Origin: Clostridiales bacterium
Lineage (GTDB): Bacteria > Bacillota > Desulfotomaculia > Desulfotomaculales > VENG01
Assembly (NCBI GenBank): GCA_016278505.1
Contig: JADQBQ010000001.1
Location: 186,001 to 250,000 of the forward strand
Reading direction: 5' to 3'
DNA: 64,000 nucleotides
Shown here: positions 34,479-43,656 of the stretch, one piece after another
Numbering within the stretch: the first letter of the stretch is position 1
Layout: every line of letters begins with the position of its first letter
The notes under the pieces: generated by a model
Told to the model about the DNA's origin: nothing
The model's database searches: none
The model's input: the letters and a program-made list of their open reading frames with translations, nothing else
Position numbers and translations under genes: made by a program

Positions 34479-35594
34479 ATGCGTGTGGGGAAGAGGGCTC
34501 CTGACTTTGTCCTTTTCTTGTGTATTTTGATGCTCTTAGGTATGGGGCTGGTTATGGTCTTTAGTTCCAGTGCCTACTATGCAGGAGACCCCGAAGGCCC
34601 CTTTAATGACCCTTTTTATTTTTTCAAAAAACAATTTGTATGGGCTCTCTTAGGCCTTAGTGCTATGTTTGTAATGATGAATTATGAGTATACACGGCTC
34701 AAGAAGCATGTGGGACTGCTGCTTGTAGTCGCATTTTTACTATTGGTTCTTGTTTTAGTTCCCGGGGTTGGTGCATCTTACCTGGGGGCAAGACGATGGC
34801 TTAATCTAGGTCCTTTAAGTTTTCAGCCTTCTGAATTTGTAAAGTTATGTATTATAATTTTTACGGCCTATGGTCTGGCTGCCAAAAGAAATCAAATTCA
34901 TTTGTTTAAAAAGGGGCTACTGCCATTTATAGCCGTGGGAGGTATGGCCGCAGCCTTAATTCTGGCTCAGCCCGACCTGGGAACGGCTTCCACTTTAATG
35001 GGTACCATAGTGGTTATGTGTTTCGTGGCCGGTGCCCGGGGTGTTCAGCTAGGCAGTCTTTGTTCTGTCGGTTTGGTTCTGGTATTGACGGCGATTTGGG
35101 TGGAGCCTTACCGGAGGCGCCGTTTTCTTGCTTTTCTTGATCCCGAGGCTGACCCCACCGGAGCCGGATGGCATATAATTAACTCGCTGATGTCGCTGGG
35201 GTCAGGAGGCTTAATGGGTACTGGTCTAGGTCAGGGAAGACATTCTAAATTTCTGTTCTTGCCTGAGCGGCATACTGATTTTATTTTTGCGGCCATAGGT
35301 GAAGAACTGGGATTTATCGGTGGTTCACTGGTAATATTGTTATTTGTACTTTTATTATGGCGGGGTTTTAAGGTGGCCATTACCTGCCCCGATACTTTCG
35401 GAAGTATTCTTGCCGCCGGTATTGTTTCAGGTATTGTGCTGCAGGCTATAGTAAACATTGGTGTGGTTACCAGTTCCCTGCCCATCACAGGAATAACCCT
35501 CCCGTTTGTAAGCTTTGGAGGCACATCTTTAGTATTTACACTTATGGGTATGGGTATATTGTTAAATATATCCAAACACACAAAACCCAGATGA
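34479..35594 (+). CDS. ftsW: FtsW/SpoVE, SEDS peptidoglycan glycosyltransferase
   Basis: This 371-residue SEDS-family polymerase, with about ten membrane helices, makes glycan strands from lipid II with the class B PBP of the same cluster. GARRWLNLGPLSFQPSEFVKL, AQPDLGTA, the long loop ending in FLDPEADPTGAGWHI, GLGQGRHSKFLFLPERHTDF and the C-terminal LPFVSFGGTSLV are diagnostic. FtsW and the sporulation paralogue SpoVE are not separable by sequence; the dcw position favours either. Confidence 0.93.
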   Translation: MRVGKRAPDFVLFLCILMLLGMGLVMVFSSSAYYAGDPEGPFNDPFYFFKKQFVWALLGLSAMFVMMNYEYTRLKKHVGLLLVVAFLLLVLVLVPGVGASYLGARRWLNLGPLSFQPSEFVKLCIIIFTAYGLAAKRNQIHLFKKGLLPFIAVGGMAAALILAQPDLGTASTLMGTIVVMCFVAGARGVQLGSLCSVGLVLVLTAIWVEPYRRRRFLAFLDPEADPTGAGWHIINSLMSLGSGGLMGTGLGQGRHSKFLFLPERHTDFIFAAIGEELGFIGGSLVILLFVLLLWRGFKVAITCPDTFGSILAAGIVSGIVLQAIVNIGVVTSSLPITGITLPFVSFGGTSLVFTLMGMGILLNISKHTKPR

Positions 35595-35621
35595 ATGTCT
35601 ATAAATATAAGGAGTGGAGCA

Positions 35622-36731
35622 ATGCGTTTTGTGATAACCGGTGGGGGAACCGGGGGGCACATCTATCCCGCGCTGGCAATAGCCCGGGGTTTACAGGAAA
35701 GGTACCCCGGTGCTAAAATCCTTTATATTGGAACAAAAAAGGGTTTGGAAGCCGATATTGTTCCCCGTTCCGGTTTGCCGTTTCAATCAATTCGATTATC
35801 GGGACTGCGCCGGAGCTTAACACCCAGGAATCTACTGGTCTTATGGCGCGCCGGTACAGGTATTCTGGAAGCCAGAAAAATAATTAAGAAATTCAAACCA
35901 AGTGCAGTGGTGGGAACCGGCGGCTATGTGTGTGGCCCGGTGGTAATTGCTGCCGCCTCTCTGCGGGTGCCCACCCTGATCCACGAGCAAAATGCCCTGC
36001 CCGGGGTCACCAACCGTATATTATCTGTTCTTGCCAGTCAAGTTACAACCACCTTTGAAGATTCTGTCCGGCGTTTTCCCCGGCGGGCAAGAGTTCAAAT
36101 TACCGGACTCCCTGTGCGTCCGGAAGTACTAACGGCTGATCGGAACCAGGCGCGTGAAAAATTAGGTGTGCTGCCTCAGCAGGCGCTGGTACTATCTTTC
36201 GGTGGAAGTCAGGGGGCACGAAGTATAAACCTGGCCATGGCCGAAGTTATAAAAGAACTGCATGCGAACGATCATATTAAATTTTTGCACGTCACCGGTC
36301 AGGCACAACAACGTGAATTCATGTCCGAATGCCGGCGCCTAAATGTTACTCTAAGCGAAGATAATATTAAGGTTGTTCCTTACCTGTACGAAATGCCTGA
36401 GGCGTTGGCAGCAGCCGACCTGATCATTTGCAGGGCGGGAGCGGCCACCCTGGCCGAAATTACCGTGCGTGGAATTCCTGCCGTACTTATTCCTTATCCT
36501 TATGCAGCGGAAAACCATCAAGAATATAACGCGCGTGCTCTTGTTCGAAAGGACGCGGCTGAGATGATCTTGGATGATGAGGTGACCGGCCGGCTTTTGG
36601 CGCAGAAAATAAATACAATGATAAATAACCCAGAAAAACTAAAAGAAATGGCCGGGGCCAGTCTCTCGGAGGGCCGGCCCCGGGCCTTACAGGATATAAT
36701 CAAAAATGTTGACGGGCTACTTTTCGGGTGA
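35622..36731 (+). CDS. murG: MurG, lipid II synthase
   Basis: MurG (369 aa, GT28 family) adds GlcNAc to lipid I at the cytoplasmic face. MRFVITGGGTGGHIYPALAIA is the N-terminal acceptor loop; STNEQ-type HEQNALPGVTNR, LSFGGSQGARSIN and the UDP-binding VPYLYEMPEALAAADLIICRAGAAT follow. ATG 35622 lies after AAGGAG and gives the standard start; an upstream in-frame ATG at 35595 does not. Confidence 0.95.
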   Translation: MRFVITGGGTGGHIYPALAIARGLQERYPGAKILYIGTKKGLEADIVPRSGLPFQSIRLSGLRRSLTPRNLLVLWRAGTGILEARKIIKKFKPSAVVGTGGYVCGPVVIAAASLRVPTLIHEQNALPGVTNRILSVLASQVTTTFEDSVRRFPRRARVQITGLPVRPEVLTADRNQAREKLGVLPQQALVLSFGGSQGARSINLAMAEVIKELHANDHIKFLHVTGQAQQREFMSECRRLNVTLSEDNIKVVPYLYEMPEALAAADLIICRAGAATLAEITVRGIPAVLIPYPYAAENHQEYNARALVRKDAAEMILDDEVTGRLLAQKINTMINNPEKLKEMAGASLSEGRPRALQDIIKNVDGLLFG

Positions 36732-36869
36732 ATTCACAACCTGTTATACGGTACGGTGTTATCTTGGGACAGGCTGTCCAGGGTAACAGTAACACCTAGC
36801 CTCACAGCAGCATAATATAACATATCTTGTTTGGGCGGATGTTCTTTTGGAAGGAGTTGATGATTACCT

Positions 36870-38252
36870 GTGCAATCAATACCGGATAAAATTCACTTTA
36901 TTGGCATAGGCGGCGCCGGTATGAGTGGCCTGGCCCAAATACTGGTAGAATTAGGCCGGGAGGTTACCGGTTCAGACTTAAACCGAACTCCAGTGACAGA
37001 AAGGTTGGAGTCCCTGGGAGCTGTATGCTACAAAGGACATCATAGAGAAAACGTGCAAGCGCCGGACCTTATAGTTGTTTCCACTGCTATTCCCGAAGAT
37101 AACCCGGAGCTGGTCGCAGCAAGGGAAAAGGGTATCCCGGTTATTCATAGGGGAGACTTATTATCCCTCTTGATGGAGCGGCAAAAGGGAATAGCCATTT
37201 GTGGAGCTCACGGCAAAACAACAACCACATCCATGTTGGCCACTGTATTGGAAAAGAATAACCTGGACCCTACAATAGTAATTGGAGGTGAATTGACTGA
37301 GATTGGCGGTAATGCTAAATTGGGTTGTGGTGATTATATGGTGGCCGAAGCAGACGAAAGTGACGGGTCGTTTTTAAAACTATCTCCGGAAGTAGTAGTG
37401 ATTACCAATATAGAAGACGATCATTTGGACTACTACGGCAGTATTTCTGAAATAGAGGCTTCTTTCAAACGTTTTCTCGACAAAGTCCCCTCTAATGGGC
37501 TGGCCGTAGTTTGTGTCGATGACCCTAACGTTTGCCGGGCAATTGAAGGTTATGACAAACCGGTGATAACTTACGCCGTAAACTCCGGCGATGCCGACTA
37601 TATAGCCAGGGAAATTAATTTAAACGGTATTGGTACAATAGGTGAAATTTATTTTCGGGGAGACCGCCTGGGTCAGTTGAAACTGACCGTCCCGGGGAAG
37701 CATAACCTGGCTAATGCCTTGTCTGCAGTTGCGGTGGGACGTCACGTGGGGCTATCTTTCACTCAGATAGCAGAAGCATTACGGTCCTTTAAGGGCGCCG
37801 GGCGGAGATTTCAGTTTTTGGGCGAGGTAGGAGGCGTGAAGGTAATTGATGACTACGCCCACCACCCCAGTGAAATCGAGGCTACCGTACAGGCAGCCAA
37901 GCAGGTTAACCCGAAAAGGTTGATTGGAGTCTTTCAGCCCCACCGGTACACCAGAACCTCTCAATTATATGATCGTTTCGGCCGGGTTTTCAGCGGCGTG
38001 GACGAGATAATTATTAATGAGATATACAGTGCCGGAGAAAGGCCAATAGAAGGGGTTAACGCCGGGTTGATAGTACGTGCAATAAAGAAAAACAGCGGGA
38101 AAGATGCCCACTTTTTCAAAACTCGCGACGAAATTGTTGATTACTTGGCCGGTTGTGTTCAACCGGGTGATATGGTTTTGACCATGGGTGCGGGGAATAT
38201 ATGGACCGTTGGTGTGGAATTAGTGGAAAGGTTAAAGGAGAATAGAAATTGA
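36870..38252 (+). CDS. murC: MurC, UDP-MurNAc:L-Ala ligase
   Basis: MurC (460 aa) adds L-Ala, the first stem residue. HFIGIGGAGMSGLAQIL lies at the N-terminus, the ATP loop ICGAHGKTTTTSM near residue 109, VAEADESDGSFL and DDYAHHPSEIEAT (~325) follow. GTG 36870 follows AAGGAG. The 138 bp before it contain no gene. Its end overlaps the murB start by 4 bp. Confidence 0.95.
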   Translation: MQSIPDKIHFIGIGGAGMSGLAQILVELGREVTGSDLNRTPVTERLESLGAVCYKGHHRENVQAPDLIVVSTAIPEDNPELVAAREKGIPVIHRGDLLSLLMERQKGIAICGAHGKTTTTSMLATVLEKNNLDPTIVIGGELTEIGGNAKLGCGDYMVAEADESDGSFLKLSPEVVVITNIEDDHLDYYGSISEIEASFKRFLDKVPSNGLAVVCVDDPNVCRAIEGYDKPVITYAVNSGDADYIAREINLNGIGTIGEIYFRGDRLGQLKLTVPGKHNLANALSAVAVGRHVGLSFTQIAEALRSFKGAGRRFQFLGEVGGVKVIDDYAHHPSEIEATVQAAKQVNPKRLIGVFQPHRYTRTSQLYDRFGRVFSGVDEIIINEIYSAGERPIEGVNAGLIVRAIKKNSGKDAHFFKTRDEIVDYLAGCVQPGDMVLTMGAGNIWTVGVELVERLKENRN

Positions 38253-39160
38253 ATGGCCGGGAAATAATGCAAGACCTGCGTTCCGTAATTGCAGGAACGA
38301 TCAAAGCTAATGAGTCCATGCAAAACCACACCAGTTGGAAAATAGGAGGACCGGCACAAGTTTTTGTTGAGCCGCAAAGTCTTAAGGATTTGCAGTCCAT
38401 TTTTATCTATGCCCGGGAAAATGGCATAGATTTGACCGTAATCGGTCATGGCAGCAATTTATTGGTCTCTGATCTCGGCATAAAAGGTATAGTAGTAAAA
38501 ATAGGTAGGGGAATGGACTATTTTTCGGTGCAGGGTAATCAAATCACAGCAGGTGCCGGAGTGAAATTGGCCCGGCTTGCTGCTTTGGCACGAGAAAACG
38601 CGCTTGAAGGGTTTGAGTTCGCTGCCGGTATACCCGGAACCGTTGGTGGAGCGCTGGCCATGAATGCCGGTGCTAATAATTGGTGTATGGCAGATATGGT
38701 GAATGAAGTGCTCACTATAGACAACAGTGGAAATATAAGAAAATACATGACCTCGGAATTAGACTTTTCTTACCGGAGCAGTGAACTGCGTGAAAAGGCC
38801 CTCACCGTGGTGGAAGCGGTATTTGAAGGAGTTAAAGGTAACAGGGAAGCTATTAAAAAGGTAACGGAAGATTATCTCGGCAAAAGGAAGAAAACCCAAC
38901 CCCTAGATTATCCCAATGCCGGGAGTGTATTTAAAAATCCGCCCGGAGATTCTGCGGGGAGGTTGATTGAAATGGTGGGCGCCAAAGGCTTAGCGGTCGG
39001 TGATGCCCAGGTTTCAACCAAACATGCCAACTTCTTTATCAACCGCAAGAGGGCTACAGCCAGGGATATGCTCATTTTAATAAAAAAAGTGCAAAGCCTT
39101 GTTTGGAAAGAATACGGAATAAACCTTTGCCTGGAGGTGCAATTGGTGGGCGAACACTGA
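38249..39160 (+). CDS. murB: MurB, UDP-GlcNAc-enolpyruvate reductase
   Basis: MurB (303 aa, type II, short form) reduces the enolpyruvyl group to lactyl with NADPH and FAD. HTSWKIGGPAQVFVEP and VIGHGSNLLVSDLGIKG bind FAD. GFEFAAGIPGTVGGALAMNAGA, YRSS and GSVFKNPPGDSAGRLIE (with the catalytic Ser) complete it. TTG 38249 follows AAAGGAGAATAG. Confidence 0.95.
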   Translation: MNGREIMQDLRSVIAGTIKANESMQNHTSWKIGGPAQVFVEPQSLKDLQSIFIYARENGIDLTVIGHGSNLLVSDLGIKGIVVKIGRGMDYFSVQGNQITAGAGVKLARLAALARENALEGFEFAAGIPGTVGGALAMNAGANNWCMADMVNEVLTIDNSGNIRKYMTSELDFSYRSSELREKALTVVEAVFEGVKGNREAIKKVTEDYLGKRKKTQPLDYPNAGSVFKNPPGDSAGRLIEMVGAKGLAVGDAQVSTKHANFFINRKRATARDMLILIKKVQSLVWKEYGINLCLEVQLVGEH

Positions 39161-39177
39161 AGCGGAGGTGACAGCAA

Positions 39178-40431
39178 TTGCACAGGTTTATGATTTCCGG
39201 GGGGAATCCCCTGAAGGGGACCATTCGTGTCAGTGGTTCCAAAAATGCTGCCTTACCCATTATAGCAGCGAGTTTATTAATTGACGGTGAATGTTGTATC
39301 AAAGAGGTACCTAGGTTAAGAGATGTAGAGGTGATGAAAGACGTATTAACCTACTTGGGTGCAACTGTTAGCTGGGAAAAAAATGTAATGCGTATTGATG
39401 CACGTAATATACACGGGTATGAAATTTCCGAAGATCTAATGAGGAAAATGCGGGCATCAAATCTTGCACTGGGATCTTTATTGGGGCGTCTAAGGCAGGC
39501 GAGAATAAGTTACCCTGGTGGCTGTAATATAGGTTCCCGGCCCATGAATCTGCATCTTAAAGGTTTAAGAACACTGGGTGTAGAGATAAAGGAAAAATTT
39601 GGTTATATAACCGCCGAGGCCAAAGAGCTAAAAGGTACTGACATTCACCTGGATTTGCCCAGCGTTGGTGCTACCGAGAATTTAATGATGGCCGCTGTAC
39701 TGGCACAGGGTACAACAACACTTCGTAATGCTGCCAAAGAACCGGAAATAGTAGATTTGCAAAATTTTCTCAACTGTATGGGCGCTAAGGTCAGGGGTGC
39801 AGGAACGGATAATATTAAAATAGACGGAGTTAAGAAGCTGCACGGCAATGAACATTCCATAATCCCGGACAGAATCGAGGCCGGCACTCATATTATAGCC
39901 GGTGCTATTACCCAGGGGGACTTAACGGTAACCAATGTCATACCGGAACACGTAGAACCGTTAACGGCAAAACTTAAAGATGCCGGTGTTGGCTTGGAAA
40001 TAGCAGATGATTGGGTAAGGGTATTCACCCATGAAAACCCCAAGGCGGTGGACATAAAGACTCTGCCTTACCCTGGTTTTCCCACTGATATGCAGCCACA
40101 GATTATGGCCCTTTTAACCTTATCCGAGGGCACCAGCGTAATCACCGAGACTGTATTCGAAAACCGTTATAAGCACGTAATGGAATTGCGCCGCATGGGC
40201 GCAGATATAAGGGTGGAAGGGCAAACAGCCATCGTCAGAGGCGTCCCCCGCTTGAGTGGTGCCTGTGTAGAGGCCAGCGACCTAAGAGCCGGTGCTGCCC
40301 TGGTATTGGCGGCCATGGCGGGAGAAAATGGATCGGTTATCGACATGGCTGAACACATCGACCGCGGATATGAAAGAATGGAAAATAAATATAATGCCGT
40401 AGGGGCAAGAATCATTCGAGTGCACAGTTGA
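39178..40431 (+). CDS. murA: MurA, UDP-GlcNAc 1-carboxyvinyltransferase
   Basis: MurA (417 aa) makes the first committed step, joining PEP to UDP-GlcNAc. SGSKNAALPIIAASLL lies at the N-terminus (catalytic Lys). YPGGCNIGSRPMNLH (~residue 115) keeps the active-site Cys, so the enzyme should be fosfomycin-sensitive. FPTDMQPQ and ENRYKH are typical. TTG 39178 follows GGAGGTGACAG. It is the last recognised gene of this cluster; ftsQ, ftsA and ftsZ do not follow. Confidence 0.95.
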   Translation: MHRFMISGGNPLKGTIRVSGSKNAALPIIAASLLIDGECCIKEVPRLRDVEVMKDVLTYLGATVSWEKNVMRIDARNIHGYEISEDLMRKMRASNLALGSLLGRLRQARISYPGGCNIGSRPMNLHLKGLRTLGVEIKEKFGYITAEAKELKGTDIHLDLPSVGATENLMMAAVLAQGTTTLRNAAKEPEIVDLQNFLNCMGAKVRGAGTDNIKIDGVKKLHGNEHSIIPDRIEAGTHIIAGAITQGDLTVTNVIPEHVEPLTAKLKDAGVGLEIADDWVRVFTHENPKAVDIKTLPYPGFPTDMQPQIMALLTLSEGTSVITETVFENRYKHVMELRRMGADIRVEGQTAIVRGVPRLSGACVEASDLRAGAALVLAAMAGENGSVIDMAEHIDRGYERMENKYNAVGARIIRVHS

Positions 40432-40534
40432 TGTGGACTCTTTTTTAGTTTTGTGGGGGACAAGGCGTAATGGTTTGTCCAAGAATGTAGGAATTATAGG
40501 GGTCAGCGGGTTTGCAGAAAAAAGTATTTGATAA

Positions 40535-40642
40535 TGGACGCAGGCGGTGGCAAAGACCATTGAGAAGGAGAACAAAAAGAAGCTGCGGTTTTCGGTATGC
40601 AGCGTTGACCAGGTGAGAGAGGATATTTTTAAGTACCTTTAA
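40535..40642 (+). pseudogene. Short gene remnant after murA
   Basis: An open stretch without a start reads TQAVAKTIEKENKKKLRFSV, then CSVDQVREDIFKYL and TAA at 40640-40642. It looks like the C-terminal end of a lost gene; the parent family is not recognised. ATCGCC-TTT-GGGCGAT just after it may be its terminator. The rest of 40432-40853 holds no gene I can support. Confidence 0.4.
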
Positions 40643-40853
40643 TCGCCTTTGGGCGATGGTTTATTGGTATAATATGGTCGTATTGTTATGGTTAAAAATA
40701 AACAAAAAGCTGTGAAACCCAGATTTGATATGCACAATATGCTTATATAGCATTTTCCGGTTTAACATAGAGAGTGACACATCTTTAGGTTAATGATAAT
40801 ATAAGTTAGGGAATAACTATCATAAAGGAATTATTGATCTGTGGGGGAGAGCC

Positions 40854-41573
40854 ATGGCAGAAATATATAAAAATGCACCACTAATTGAAGCACTTTGCGA
40901 GTTCCACTTTTCTCAAGAGCAAGAATGGGACTGGACTATTCCCGGTACTATTTACGAGATGGTGAAAGGTGATTTTCCGGTAAAAAGCCAACAAAAAGGC
41001 ATAAAGGTAATAATTGACGGCAAGACAGGAAAAGCAACCCAATCTGATGATAGTACCGTTGAAAAGGTAAGGTTTTTTCGGGATGATCAAAGTGCTTTGC
41101 TCCAGGTAGGTCCCCATATTTTAACTGTTAATCAACTCTTACCTTATCCCGGTTGGGAGAATTTTAAAGATTTAATTCTTAGTAGTTTACAAATTTACAT
41201 TGATGTAGCAGATCCGGCTAAACTTGAAAAAGTTGGGCTTCGTTATATAAACCGCTTTGAAAGAACAGACACAAATCTTTTCCTTATCAAACCATATATT
41301 CCAATAAATAAACCTATTAAAAATTATTTCATGCGAAATGAACTTTATTATAAAGAAGTAGATTCTAATCTCATAATAATTATGGGTAATCAATATGACC
41401 AACAAAATGACCAAAATTTTACTATAATAGATTTAGAATTTTACTCAACCAATCAACATTATATTTCTTTTAAAAGTTACAATGATTGGTTGGAGACGGC
41501 ACACAACTGCGTGGAAGAGGCTTTTGAGTCCTGTATTTCCAAAGAATTAAAATTATATTTGAGGGGGGAATGA
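40854..41573 (+). CDS. TIGR04255 family protein
   Basis: This 239-residue protein matches the uncharacterised TIGR04255 family: the N-terminal YKNAPLIEALCEFHF and the central KVGLRYINRFER are its hallmarks. Function is unknown; the family is common in accessory islands. It starts at ATG with a GGGGGAG site, lacks signal or membrane segments, and is 1 bp from the next gene. A+T content is higher than in the mur genes, which suggests horizontal origin. Confidence 0.8.
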   Translation: MAEIYKNAPLIEALCEFHFSQEQEWDWTIPGTIYEMVKGDFPVKSQQKGIKVIIDGKTGKATQSDDSTVEKVRFFRDDQSALLQVGPHILTVNQLLPYPGWENFKDLILSSLQIYIDVADPAKLEKVGLRYINRFERTDTNLFLIKPYIPINKPIKNYFMRNELYYKEVDSNLIIIMGNQYDQQNDQNFTIIDLEFYSTNQHYISFKSYNDWLETAHNCVEEAFESCISKELKLYLRGE

Positions 41574-41574
41574 A

Positions 41575-41937
41575 ATGTCCACTTTTTTTGCTGACCTCCA
41601 CGTCCCTACTCACGATGACATGTCATTCACTTTAAGCAGAAACGGTTATGAGAGAGAACCACAGTTTGCAGACGTTGCTTTACCTAGAATAAGTTCTGTT
41701 TTTCGCGAAGAAGTTAGAGTGTTAAGTGAAGATATCCATAAAATTATTCAACAAACAAGAAATATGTGGGATGAAGTATGTCAGCATGAACTAAATGATT
41801 TTGAATATCCGGTTGATTATGAGTTGCCACCCGTAAAGCCTATGGCAAGCAAATATGTAAAGACAAAAGTTGCTTGCAAAGAAGAGGGGGAAGTAGATTT
41901 AAGTTTTTTGGATGAGTTTGAATATCTCTTTGATTAA
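41575..41937 (+). CDS. Hypothetical protein, second gene of the TIGR04255 cassette
   Basis: This acidic 120-residue protein (STFFADLHVPTHDDMSFTLS onward) has no recognised domain. It contains a helical middle (REEVRVLSEDIHKIIQQTRNMWDEV). It is translationally close to the genes on both sides (1 and 26 bp), so the three probably act together. GAGGGGGGAA lies before its ATG. Confidence 0.65.
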   Translation: MSTFFADLHVPTHDDMSFTLSRNGYEREPQFADVALPRISSVFREEVRVLSEDIHKIIQQTRNMWDEVCQHELNDFEYPVDYELPPVKPMASKYVKTKVACKEEGEVDLSFLDEFEYLFD

Positions 41938-41963
41938 TATCAATTCACGAAAGAGTGGGAGAT

Positions 41964-42491
41964 ATGCCAGACAATTACCCGTGGTATACATTAATAAACG
42001 AAGATATGGTATTGCAGGGAGACATATTTGAATTTTTTGATATTTTGGTGCCAATAGAAGCAGAAGTTGATGAAAATAATACAATAAATTCAAAGATAGA
42101 GCAATATAACGTAATTGTTATGTCACAATCATGTGATTTAGAGGCCTCTAAAATAGATTTTGTGTTACTTTGTCCTGTTATAGACGTTGACGTTTTTACA
42201 GAACAGGCTAGTGGCGCTTTTAAAGGGCGTAAAGGCCTAGAACAAATTAGAAGAGGTGTAATACCTGGTTTGCATATGATTGCTGAATGTAATTTGGATA
42301 ATTGTCTTAGGCCAATAAGAATTGTTAATTTCCATAAAATATTTAGTATGCCAATTAACTATGTAAAGGAAATTGCTCAAAAAAACGGTGATAGAATTCG
42401 CCTTTGCCCACCTTACAGGGAGCATCTTGCACAATCATTTGCTCGTTATTTTATGAGAGTGGGGTTGCCTATAGATATACCTAAATTTTAG
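41964..42491 (+). CDS. Hypothetical protein with VMSQSCDLE motif, third gene of the cassette
   Basis: This protein of about 175 residues carries LQGDIFEFFDIL near the N-terminus and VIVMSQSCDLEASKIDFVLLCPV near residue 50. A SQSCDL motif of this kind recurs in unnamed proteins of bacterial accessory regions, but I cannot attach a function. ATG 41964 (MPDNYPWY) is chosen over a GTG three codons earlier because of spacing from AAAGAG. It closes a three-gene unit. Confidence 0.65.
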   Translation: MPDNYPWYTLINEDMVLQGDIFEFFDILVPIEAEVDENNTINSKIEQYNVIVMSQSCDLEASKIDFVLLCPVIDVDVFTEQASGAFKGRKGLEQIRRGVIPGLHMIAECNLDNCLRPIRIVNFHKIFSMPINYVKEIAQKNGDRIRLCPPYREHLAQSFARYFMRVGLPIDIPKF

Positions 42492-42545
42492 AAACTATAA
42501 GAGGGATGTTAATAGGGGGAATTCAGCCCCCGCCTTTTTATATGT

Positions 42546-42668
42546 CTAATGACCCAAGAAGCCGCGGTATCCAATATTTACCACCGGGTTTGGTTTTAGT
42601 TGTAGTAATTCATATACCCGTTGGTGATAAATGCTAAGAGAGTCACCTATATGTCTGGCCGTCAGCAT
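42546..42668 (-). CDS. Short excisionase/AlpA-like HTH protein (possibly truncated)
   Basis: The 40-residue product MLTARHIGDSLSIYHQRVYE and LLQLKPNPVVNIGYRGFLGH follows the HTH_17 pattern (helix-turn-helix, then PVxxIG wing). AGGAATAAGG precedes ATG 42668. It is shorter than usual (60-70 aa) and lacks the basic C-terminal end, so it may be a fragment. It is divergent from another HTH gene. Confidence 0.4.
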   Translation of the reverse strand: MLTARHIGDSLSIYHQRVYELLQLKPNPVVNIGYRGFLGH

Positions 42669-42778
42669 CCTTATTCCTAATAAAGAAAAATAGGTTATTA
42701 AATCGGAGGCTTTTGTCTTCGGTTTTTTTAGCCCAAAGAGGCTTAAAGGGTACATTATATTTTAAGGAGGAACAGGAT

Positions 42779-43015
42779 TTGACGCTTGAAGCGCAGGTTA
42801 GGCAATTAGAAGCAGAAAGTGTCCAGCTTAAAAAGCCGAAAATGGCTCTAACGGTAGAGGAAGCGTCCAGGGAGACGGGGATAGGTAAATCAGCCATATA
42901 CTTGCTGGTCTATAAAAAATGGCAAATTCCCCACCGCCGAATTAACGCAGTTGGCAAAAAGGGGCAAGGTAAAATCCTGATACCCAGGGCTGCGCTGGAA
43001 AGTGAAGCATGGTAG
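42779..43015 (+). CDS. Excisionase-family HTH DNA-binding protein
   Basis: This 78-residue protein has a short coiled N-terminus (LEAQVRQLEAESVQLKK) and an HTH_17 domain (MALTVEEASRETGIGKSAIY, VYKKWQIPHRRI) ending RGA-type IPRAALESEAW. TTG 42779 lies 8 bases after AAGGAGG. Such proteins are excisionases or small regulators of mobile elements; no integrase is nearby. Confidence 0.7.
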   Translation: MTLEAQVRQLEAESVQLKKPKMALTVEEASRETGIGKSAIYLLVYKKWQIPHRRINAVGKKGQGKILIPRAALESEAW

Positions 43016-43152
43016 TGATAAATCAGCACATACTCATTTCACATTTAATAACCACTCCGGGTGGTTTCTTGTAAACTTTGTCGGAATAAGTCAGGAGGAA
43101 ACTACCTAATTCTGCCGAAGGCTTGAGGAAAATGGTGGAAGGGGGTGTCAAA

Positions 43153-43335
43153 TTGGAAAACTGGAAAGATATAATTGAAAAAAGGTATCGTAATTATTTT
43201 GAGCATAATAAGGAAATCACTAATAAATTAAAACAAATGCTTAATGATCTTGAAAATTCACACAAGATAAGAGCAAAGGTAACTGAAGCTCCTGAAGGTA
43301 ATAATAAACATTGGGTTTTAGAAATAGGAAGATAA
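43153..43335 (+). CDS. Small hypothetical protein, 60 aa
   Basis: Start TTG 43153 after GGGGGTG. The product LENWKDIIEKRYRNYFEHNK, then EITNKLKQMLNDLENSHKIR and a short beta-like end, is charged and helical. No family is recognised. It lies in the accessory region after the HTH gene. Confidence 0.45.
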   Translation: MENWKDIIEKRYRNYFEHNKEITNKLKQMLNDLENSHKIRAKVTEAPEGNNKHWVLEIGR

Positions 43336-43456
43336 GAGTGTAAAGATAACAATGAATGATCTCGAGAAATATAAATATAAGTTTGATGGACACGAAGGTT
43401 TATCCTTCATTTTATATAACAAAAAACAAGAGGCATTATAAGATTTCGTTATATTA

Positions 43457-43645
43457 TCATGCGTTTATCACTGTGGAGATACGTAAATTGCAACCTGATA
43501 AATTGCCGACCAGGGGGATACCAACCTCCATATCGTCGGGTATCAGTAATATTCTTTGAATAAATTCTTCTCTTAACGGAGGAGAGCATTTCTTTTTATT
43601 GTCTAAGTACCGTGAAACCGACTTAGCAAGTTCGACATTAGCCAT
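43457..43645 (-). pseudogene. RelE/ParE-type toxin, broken C-terminus
   Basis: The product MANVELAKSVSRYLDNKKKC to DDMEVGIPLVGNLSGCNLRIS follows RelE/ParE toxins up to the VGxPLxGNLxG...LRI segment, then stops after TVINA. The missing C-terminal strands (YRVIY...) appear in shifted frames just downstream, with further stops. It is 12 bp after the antitoxin gene. A frameshifted, probably inactive toxin. Confidence 0.5.
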
Positions 43646-43656
43646 ATTTAACTAGG

